DNA of 64,000 nt from assembly GCA_050305935.1 (NCBI GenBank), contig JBNLGG010000001.1, forward strand, positions 124,001-188,000, given 5' to 3'. Source of the stretch: CAJXNP01 sp050305935 (lineage in GTDB: Bacteria > Bacteroidota > Bacteroidia > Cytophagales > Cyclobacteriaceae). Under the pieces are notes generated by a model that was given only the letters and a program-made list of their open reading frames with translations, was not told the DNA's origin and searched no databases. Below are positions 58,526 to 64,000 of this stretch, piece by piece; the stretch's first letter is position 1; the number at the start of each line of letters is the position of its first letter. A program made the translations under genes and the position numbers.

Positions 58526-60037
58526 ATGAAGAAAGATATATTTAATAACCTCGAAGCCTGGTTTATCACCGGGAGCCAGCACCTGTATGGTGAAGAAACC
58601 TTAAAAACTGTTGCCGAACATTCCAACCACATTGTCGACGCTTTTAATGCCTCGGGCAAGATCCCGGTGAAGATCGTTTTCAAGCCGGTATTGACCACCC
58701 CTGATTCGATCTATCAAATGATCCAGGAGGCTAACGCATCGAAAAACTGCATTGGTTTAATTGCCTGGATGCATACTTTTTCGCCTGCCAAAATGTGGAT
58801 TGGTGGCCTGCGTATTCTCAATAAGCCCCTGGCACATTTGCACACGCAGTTTAACAGGGATATCCCTTGGTCGGATATCGATATGGATTTTATGAATCTT
58901 AACCAGTCCGCTCATGGCGACCGGGAATTCGGTTTTATTGGCACCCGCATGCGACTTAACCGAAAGGTAATCGTAGGTCACTGGGAAGATCCGGAAGTTG
59001 TTGAAAAGCTGAATATTTGGGTGCGTGTAGCTGCAGGGGTTCATGATATGAAAGGAGCTAAATTCGCAAGAATTGGTGACAACATGCGGGAAGTAGCCGT
59101 TACGGAAGGTGATAAAGTAGCTGCGCAGATCAAGTTCGGCTATGCGGTGAATGGATTTGGCCTCGGTGATGTGGTAAGATTCATCGATCAGGTGTCGCAA
59201 GGTGATATTGATACGCTGGTAGCTACCTACGAAGGTGAATATACTTTAGATAAAGCATTACAGAAAGGTGGGGCAAAAAGGGACTCGCTGCTTCAAGCCG
59301 CTAAAATAGAAATTGGGCTTCGTGCCTTTTTAAATGACGGTGGGTTTAAAGGTTTTACGGATACCTTTGAAAACCTGCATGGAATGGTGCAACTGCCAGG
59401 GATCGCCGCGCAGCGCTTGATGGCAGATGGGTATGGCTTTGGCGCGGAAGGTGACTGGAAGACCGCCGCCTTATTGCGGGCCATGAAAGTGATGGCTGCC
59501 GGACTGAAAGGTGGCAACTCTTTTATGGAAGATTACACCTATCATTTCCAACCTGGAAATATGAACTGCCTGGGTGCCCACATGCTGGAAATCTGCGAAT
59601 CCATTGCAGATGGAAAACCGAGCTGTGAAGTGCATCCTCTGTCAATTGGCGGAAAAGCTGATCCTGTCAGGCTGGTATTTAATGTGGCAGGTGGAGAGGC
59701 GCTGAATGCTTCCCTTATTGACCTTGGCAACAGGTTTAGGCTACTGGTAAACGAGGTAAGGGCTAAAGCTGTGGAGCAGCCATTACCAAAGCTTCCCGTG
59801 GCGCGGGTGCTTTGGGATCCCAAGCCAAATTTAAAAGATGCGGCTGCCGCGTGGATCTATGCGGGAGGAGCTCATCATACTGTTTACAGTCAGAACCTTG
59901 GCACAGAGTACCTGGAAGACTTTGCAAAAATCCTTGATCTCGAGCTGGTGGTTATCGATGACAACACAAACCTGCGGGACTTCCAGAAGGAACTCAGGTT
60001 CAATGAAATCTACTACCATCTGAATAATGGTTTTTAA
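58526..60037 (+). CDS. araA: L-arabinose isomerase
   Basis: A 503-aa metal-dependent isomerase that converts L-arabinose to L-ribulose, the first step of arabinose use. It starts with EAWFITGSQHLYGEETLKTV, the normal family N-terminus. The catalytic acids are in FTDTFENLHGMVQLPG and GFGAEGDWKTAALLRAMK, the catalytic histidines in MEDYTYHFQPGN and YAGGAHHTVYSQ. The length and residues are complete. araB and araD are not present; the sodium symporter follows in the same operon after 51 bases, so import and isomerisation are linked. Confidence 0.95.
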   Translation: MKKDIFNNLEAWFITGSQHLYGEETLKTVAEHSNHIVDAFNASGKIPVKIVFKPVLTTPDSIYQMIQEANASKNCIGLIAWMHTFSPAKMWIGGLRILNKPLAHLHTQFNRDIPWSDIDMDFMNLNQSAHGDREFGFIGTRMRLNRKVIVGHWEDPEVVEKLNIWVRVAAGVHDMKGAKFARIGDNMREVAVTEGDKVAAQIKFGYAVNGFGLGDVVRFIDQVSQGDIDTLVATYEGEYTLDKALQKGGAKRDSLLQAAKIEIGLRAFLNDGGFKGFTDTFENLHGMVQLPGIAAQRLMADGYGFGAEGDWKTAALLRAMKVMAAGLKGGNSFMEDYTYHFQPGNMNCLGAHMLEICESIADGKPSCEVHPLSIGGKADPVRLVFNVAGGEALNASLIDLGNRFRLLVNEVRAKAVEQPLPKLPVARVLWDPKPNLKDAAAAWIYAGGAHHTVYSQNLGTEYLEDFAKILDLELVVIDDNTNLRDFQKELRFNEIYYHLNNGF

Positions 60038-60088
60038 TTCTTATTTTTCGAACGCTAATAATCACGTTTTCACTAAACTTAACTACGT

Positions 60089-61786
60089 ATGGAAAATTTT
60101 ACTTCGCTCGATTGGATTGTCCTAGGAGGATTTTTCGCAATCTTAATTGGGATCGTTGTCTGGGTAATCTTACAAAAGGAGGAGACATCTTCCGATTATT
60201 TCCTAGCAGGTAAAAATGCAGGATGGATTGCCATAGGAGCTTCGATTTTTGCATCAAACATAGGCTCGGAACACCTGGTGGGATTGGCCGGGGCCGGGGC
60301 TGAAACCGGGATGGCCATGGCCCACTGGGAAATGCACGCCTGGTTGATATTAATATTGGGGTGGGTATTTGTCCCATTCTATGACCGAATCGGTGTTTTC
60401 ACTATGCCGGAATTTCTGGAGAGAAGATTTAACGCTCACTCCCGATCCATTTTATCTGTTATCTCACTTGTAAGTTACGTGCTGACTAAAGTTGCCGTGA
60501 CGGTATATGCTGGTGGAGTCGTGTTCAAGGAAGTGTTTGGCATCGAGAGTTTATGGGGAATTGACTTCTTCTGGATCGGTGCAATCGGATTGGTAGTTAT
60601 CACAGGTCTTTACACCGTTTTCGGCGGAATGAAATCAGTGCTTTACACATCGGTGTTACAGACACCTGTTTTATTAATTGGAAGTATTGTTATCCTGGTT
60701 GTCGGATTGGAACAAGTAGGTGGCTGGGAAGCATTGATGGAAATTGTCAGGGGAGTACCCGTTAGCTATGCAAATGATGCAGGAACTGTAGTTTATCAAA
60801 ATGCAACTGACTCCATGGCTTCCCTGATCAGGTCAAGTGATGACCCTGAATTCCCATGGACAGGGGTGCTCCTCGGATCGGCTATCATTGGTTTCTGGTA
60901 TTGGTGTACAGATCAATATATTGTACAAAGAGTTCTATCAGGAAAAGATCAGACCCAGGCAAGAAGAGGATCAATCTTTGGGGCTTATTTGAAAATATTG
61001 CCTGTATTTATTTTCCTCGTTCCCGGAATGATTGCCTTTGCCCTGAATCAACAAGGCAAACTCGATTTTGGAAGTTCCGGTTCTGACGGCGCATTTTCAG
61101 TTCTTGTTACTACTTTGTTGCCTTCCGGATTGAAGGGCGTGGTTGTGGGTGGTTTGTTAGCGGCGCTGATGAGTTCGTTAGCATCCTTGTTTAATTCATC
61201 CGCAATGCTTTTCACGGTGGATTTCTATCAGAAATTTAAGCCGGATGCACCTGAGAAAACTCTGGTGAAAGTCGGCCGAATTGCAACAGCAGTCATCGTG
61301 GTCTTGGGAATACTTTGGATTCCGGTGATGAAAAGCATTGGAAATGTATTGTATGAATACCTGCAACAGGTACAAGGCCTGCTGGCTCCGGGTATTGCGG
61401 CAGTATTCTTCATGGGTGTATTTTCGAAATACGCCACGCCAAAAGGAGGTATGTGGGGACTTATCATAGGATTCTTCCTGGGAATGCTCAGGTTGATGAT
61501 CAATATATTTTCGGAGAATGTCAGCCCAGACGGAATTGTGTATGAATGGTTTATAGCCACCAATTGGCTACATTACACTATTTTCTTATTCTTCCTGACC
61601 ATTATACTCATTGCTATCATTAGTGCATTTACTCCAAAGGCGACTGAAGAGAACAAACGATATACTTATGCAGCCAGTACGGCTGAAGAAAGAGAGTTAA
61701 CCAGGAAAAGCTGGAATAAATGGGATCTGATACATACCGCCGTCATCGTGGCTGTTGTGATTGGGTTTTATTTATATTTCTGGTAA
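60089..61786 (+). CDS. Sodium/sugar cotransporter (SSS family)
   Basis: A 565-aa sodium:solute symporter with about 14 hydrophobic segments. The family start is SLDWIVLGGFFAILIGIVVW with the YFLAGKNAGWIAIGASIFAS loop, the SSS signature, and then EHLVGLAGAGAETGMA with the sugar-binding region. Sugar-type members (SGLT) carry WYWCTDQYIVQRVLS, here as GFWYWCTDQYIVQRVL. Placed after araA, it most likely imports arabinose or a related sugar with sodium. It is followed by a strong terminator. Confidence 0.9.
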   Translation: MENFTSLDWIVLGGFFAILIGIVVWVILQKEETSSDYFLAGKNAGWIAIGASIFASNIGSEHLVGLAGAGAETGMAMAHWEMHAWLILILGWVFVPFYDRIGVFTMPEFLERRFNAHSRSILSVISLVSYVLTKVAVTVYAGGVVFKEVFGIESLWGIDFFWIGAIGLVVITGLYTVFGGMKSVLYTSVLQTPVLLIGSIVILVVGLEQVGGWEALMEIVRGVPVSYANDAGTVVYQNATDSMASLIRSSDDPEFPWTGVLLGSAIIGFWYWCTDQYIVQRVLSGKDQTQARRGSIFGAYLKILPVFIFLVPGMIAFALNQQGKLDFGSSGSDGAFSVLVTTLLPSGLKGVVVGGLLAALMSSLASLFNSSAMLFTVDFYQKFKPDAPEKTLVKVGRIATAVIVVLGILWIPVMKSIGNVLYEYLQQVQGLLAPGIAAVFFMGVFSKYATPKGGMWGLIIGFFLGMLRLMINIFSENVSPDGIVYEWFIATNWLHYTIFLFFLTIILIAIISAFTPKATEENKRYTYAASTAEERELTRKSWNKWDLIHTAVIVAVVIGFYLYFW

Positions 61787-61814
61787 GCTTGTTTAAGAAC
61801 AAAACAAAACATTA

Positions 61815-61844
61815 AAAAAGCCGCCCCGATTGGAGCGGCTTTTT
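61815..61844 (+). terminator. araA-symporter operon terminator
   Basis: AAAAAGCCGC (61815-61824), an inner loop CCCGATTGGA, and GCGGCTTTTT (61835-61844): a strong hairpin with T run. Confidence 0.88.
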
Positions 61845-61877
61845 CATTAAAACACAGCAATTGTTTGGCCTTGTGGA

Positions 61878-62576
61878 TTATCGTGTCCTGGATCCGTAAT
61901 ACGCGTAGCTTCCGGAAGCAGGTCTACTATTTCTATTATTCGAATTTTCCTTTTTAGCAGTTCTCATATTGGATTGAGCATATCTGTTGTAATGATTCTC
62001 CCTGATTTTGATTTTACCATCTCTTGTCACATCTGACCTTCCCCTCATCAACTCAGGACGCTCATTTGTGGAACTTCCGTAACTATTTGACTTGTGGTGA
62101 TCATTATCTGAATAATCGATATAGTAATTGTTCACCGTATGTTCACCGTATGATTTATGGTGATGGTTTCCGTGGTTATCGTGTCCATAATGGTTCCCGT
62201 GATGATGATGTTTTGGCTTGTAATACGTAGAATAGTTGTTTACCCAAACATGTTGAGTAGGGAACGCATTATAAAGCACCCTTCTTGTCACGTAGCCAAA
62301 TCGGTCCACTTCTACTTCCACATAAGTATTATCTGTGTGCAAAAACAGGTTGTATGATAAATACCCATTCACGTAGTAGCTTCTGGCGTTGACAATGCCA
62401 CATCCACCATAGTTGTTTACAACGACATTTCTCACATGATAAGGAAGGTCCCAATCATTGTAATTGTCGTAGGAATAAGAAGTATATGTTGTGGTATAAT
62501 AAACTTGCGCTTTTGATTGATTAGCTATAATTAACGCTGCTCCAGCAGTAATTAAAAAAACGAAAATCCTTTTCAT
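61878..62576 (-). CDS. Secreted His/Tyr/Asn-rich protein
   Basis: A 232-aa protein with a Sec signal (FVFLITAGAALIIANQSKAQ). The mature part is Tyr- and Asn-rich (VYYTTTYTSYSYDNYNDWDL), and between about residues 122 and 160 has a histidine-rich repeat of the form GNHYGHDNHGNHHHKS. The C-terminus is basic. The family is unknown; the His/Asn/Gly tract could bind metal ions such as Cu, Zn or Ni, but no ligand geometry is evident. The gene is convergent with the symporter gene and has a 190-base upstream gap. Confidence 0.55.
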   Translation of the reverse strand: MKRIFVFLITAGAALIIANQSKAQVYYTTTYTSYSYDNYNDWDLPYHVRNVVVNNYGGCGIVNARSYYVNGYLSYNLFLHTDNTYVEVEVDRFGYVTRRVLYNAFPTQHVWVNNYSTYYKPKHHHHGNHYGHDNHGNHHHKSYGEHTVNNYYIDYSDNDHHKSNSYGSSTNERPELMRGRSDVTRDGKIKIRENHYNRYAQSNMRTAKKENSNNRNSRPASGSYAYYGSRTR

Positions 62577-62767
62577 AGCTTTAAACTTTAAAATTCATTT
62601 GCACACAATCCAATCTCTGTGCCAAAAATTGAGATGTATTCGTAAATCACAGATAATCAATAGAATAAGATATATGCCTTCAGGTCTTCCAAAATATAAC
62701 GATAGCAAATTCCTGGGATGCAGATTTATTTCTAATTTCGACCCCTGATAAAACCGGTCAAACAACG

Positions 62768-63499
62768 ATGGATAAAAAGAGCATCCGACTCCTATTCATA
62801 TTTTTATTTCAATCCACTTTTTCATTTTCTCAGGATGTGACCAATCAATTATGGACGAGTGGTTTTCTTTACCACACTTTAAGGGATAAGCTTAAAGTGC
62901 TTACCGAAATGAGCTACCGAACTGTATTAAACCAGGACGACAGATGGAGTCGCTACCAAAACCAATTTGATTTTAGGTATTCCATTCTGAAAAACTTAGA
63001 TGTCCATGCGGGGAGCTTTTTTATTTATACCTCGCACAATGAAGAATTCAAGGATCTGGACGCTTTTGAAGTACGACCATTTGCGGGAGTCAAATACCAC
63101 TTTACCCGGGATAAAAGGGTAAACGTCCGGGATTTTTTCCGGTATGAGCAGCGTTTTTTCAAGTACAGCAATACAGGGGAAAATGAGGTGTTTACCCGTT
63201 TGAGGAACCGTGTGGAGATCGTTGCTTCAATAAATCGCCCGAACCTTAATCAGGACAAACTCCTCTATTTTAATATGGATGGAGAAATCTTTTTTAACGC
63301 CAGCCGGTATCCCCAGGAACGCTTTATCAATTTCTTCCAATCCAGATTAGGGCCCGGGTATCGTTTTAACTACCACTGGCGGGCCGAATTGTTTTTTGTA
63401 TTTCAATTAACCAAGGATAAAAGCACGGCCTTATTCAATAAAACCTCAAATATTGCCTTCGTCAGGTTTTTGTACTACACTTCAAAAAAACAGAAATAA
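62768..63499 (+). CDS. DUF2490 family outer-membrane protein
   Basis: A 243-aa protein with a signal peptide (LLFIFLFQSTFSFSQ) and a barrel-like run of amphipathic strands (for example LYHTLRDKLKVLTEMSYRTV and VFFQLTKDKS-like ends). DUF2490 is a Bacteroidota family of predicted outer-membrane barrels of unknown role. Visible family marks are NQLWTSGFLYHTLRDKLKVL, LDVHAGSFFIYTSHN, and RLGPGYRFNYHWRAELFF. The gene is convergent with the pyruvate kinase gene, with only four bases between the stops. Confidence 0.75.
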   Translation: MDKKSIRLLFIFLFQSTFSFSQDVTNQLWTSGFLYHTLRDKLKVLTEMSYRTVLNQDDRWSRYQNQFDFRYSILKNLDVHAGSFFIYTSHNEEFKDLDAFEVRPFAGVKYHFTRDKRVNVRDFFRYEQRFFKYSNTGENEVFTRLRNRVEIVASINRPNLNQDKLLYFNMDGEIFFNASRYPQERFINFFQSRLGPGYRFNYHWRAELFFVFQLTKDKSTALFNKTSNIAFVRFLYYTSKKQK

Positions 63500-63503
63500 T
63501 CTT

Positions 63504-64000
63504 CTATTTCTTAGAATCAATATTAGCTAGTAGATTTTTGACGGTACTGATTTCCATAAAGGAAGCGCCAATACTATCCCCAAAGTTACCGGCTACAACG
63601 ACTACGCGGTCATCCTCCTTAATACCGGATTTTGTCATGAGCCTTTCAATTCCATCTTTTATAAACCCATCCCTGGATTTGGCGCCTTCCATATAATTAG
63701 AATACACGCCATATGAAAGAGATAATTCCCGCATTACCTGCTTGTTGTAGCATTGAGCGAAAATGATGCAGTTTCCACGATAGGCAGCTAACGCTTTGAT
63801 TGTCCTACCGCTTGTGGTATCTGCCAGAATGGCCTTGGTGCCAAGCTGCTGGTGAGCCCTTACAGCACTATAACCAATGAAGGTGATAATATCGTTTTTG
63901 ATATCCTCGACAGCCATCGGCTTTGAAACATTTTGAACACGGGCTTTTTCCACCTCCATAGCAATATTTGTCATCACATTAACAGCTTCAATGGGGTAGT
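63504..64000 (-). CDS. pyk: Pyruvate kinase, C-terminal part (cut by the window edge)
   Basis: Pyruvate kinase converts phosphoenolpyruvate and ADP to pyruvate and ATP. Only the last 165 residues or so are in the window: the frame is open past 63977 (YPIEAVNVMTNIAMEVEKAR) to the end of the sequence, so the N-terminal barrel lies beyond 64000. The C-terminal regulatory domain is clear: TTSGRTIKALAAYRGNCIIF, ELSLSYGVYSNYME and GIKEDDRVVVVAGNFG. The stop is complete. Confidence 0.9.
   Translation of the reverse strand, partial: YPIEAVNVMTNIAMEVEKARVQNVSKPMAVEDIKNDIITFIGYSAVRAHQQLGTKAILADTTSGRTIKALAAYRGNCIIFAQCYNKQVMRELSLSYGVYSNYMEGAKSRDGFIKDGIERLMTKSGIKEDDRVVVVAGNFGDSIGASFMEISTVKNLLANIDSKK

Noticed and set aside
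1..64000. CRISPR arrays, rRNA, prophage or integrative-element signals
   Set aside because: No regularly spaced repeats, rRNA segments, integrases or phage structural genes were seen. The only clear mobile element is IS66.

Overview
The window comes from a Bacteroidota chromosome, most likely a marine or soil Cytophagales-type organism; no genus can be named from the sequence alone. Evidence: the rpmB-rpmG-DUF4295 ribosomal gene set; a secreted lipase with a type IX secretion (T9SS) C-terminal sorting domain; many short lipoprotein signals ending in SC; start codons without Shine-Dalgarno sequences; and promoters of the Bacteroidota form TTTG-N19-TAnnTTTG, best seen before rimP. Most genes are ordinary, and several tight overlaps (ATGA, TGATG, TAATG) mark operons.

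Layout. 0-3.1 kb: a WG-repeat protein (cut by the window edge), an M28 zinc peptidase and cysS. 3.2-7.9 kb: rimP-nusA-infB, with a hairpin plus U-tract in the rimP leader. 7.9-11 kb: a GIN-domain lipoprotein, a VanX-like dipeptidase, a DUF2306 membrane protein and a YARHG lipoprotein. 11.0-19.3 kb: an AT-rich surface-glycan type island with a decayed methyltransferase-like fragment, Wzx-like flippase, sulfotransferase, nucleoside phosphorylase homologue, GNT-I-like glycosyltransferase, two SAM methyltransferases, a B12-type radical SAM enzyme and a nucleotidyltransferase-fold protein. 19.6-27.4 kb: housekeeping genes (ftsY, bL33, bL28, rocD, tadA, sodA).

27.5-35.4 kb is the plastic part of the window. 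A complete IS66-family element (28015-30343) with an 8-bp target duplication splits an already frameshifted lipoprotein gene. It is followed by a truncated signal-peptide ORF, a remnant of a duplicated lipoprotein/lipase gene pair, the intact pair, and a beta-barrel gene with an internal stop next to uvrB. 37.4-40.3 kb: a frameshifted TerB-like gene, aroE, DUF368 and a phosphosulfolactate synthase homologue, followed by a TPR protein. 41.8-47.4 kb: capsule/exopolysaccharide module (Wza, Wzc kinase, PHP phosphatase, RfbC, GT4 glycosyltransferase). 47.5-48.9 kb: hflX and tRNA-Arg(CCU). 49.3-55.6 kb: a Crp/Fnr regulator and a tripartite RND efflux operon. 56.2-64 kb: a Fpg/Nei-like protein lacking the N-terminal proline, a hypothetical protein, the arabinose pair araA plus sodium symporter, a His-rich secreted protein, a DUF2490 protein and the C-terminal part of pyruvate kinase.

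The most interesting items are the glycan island with its unusual enzyme mix, the rimP leader attenuator, the reconstructable IS66 insertion and neighbouring gene-pair remnant, and the divergent Fpg-like protein. No CRISPR array, rRNA or prophage was seen. Family calls rest on motif recognition by eye, not on database searches.
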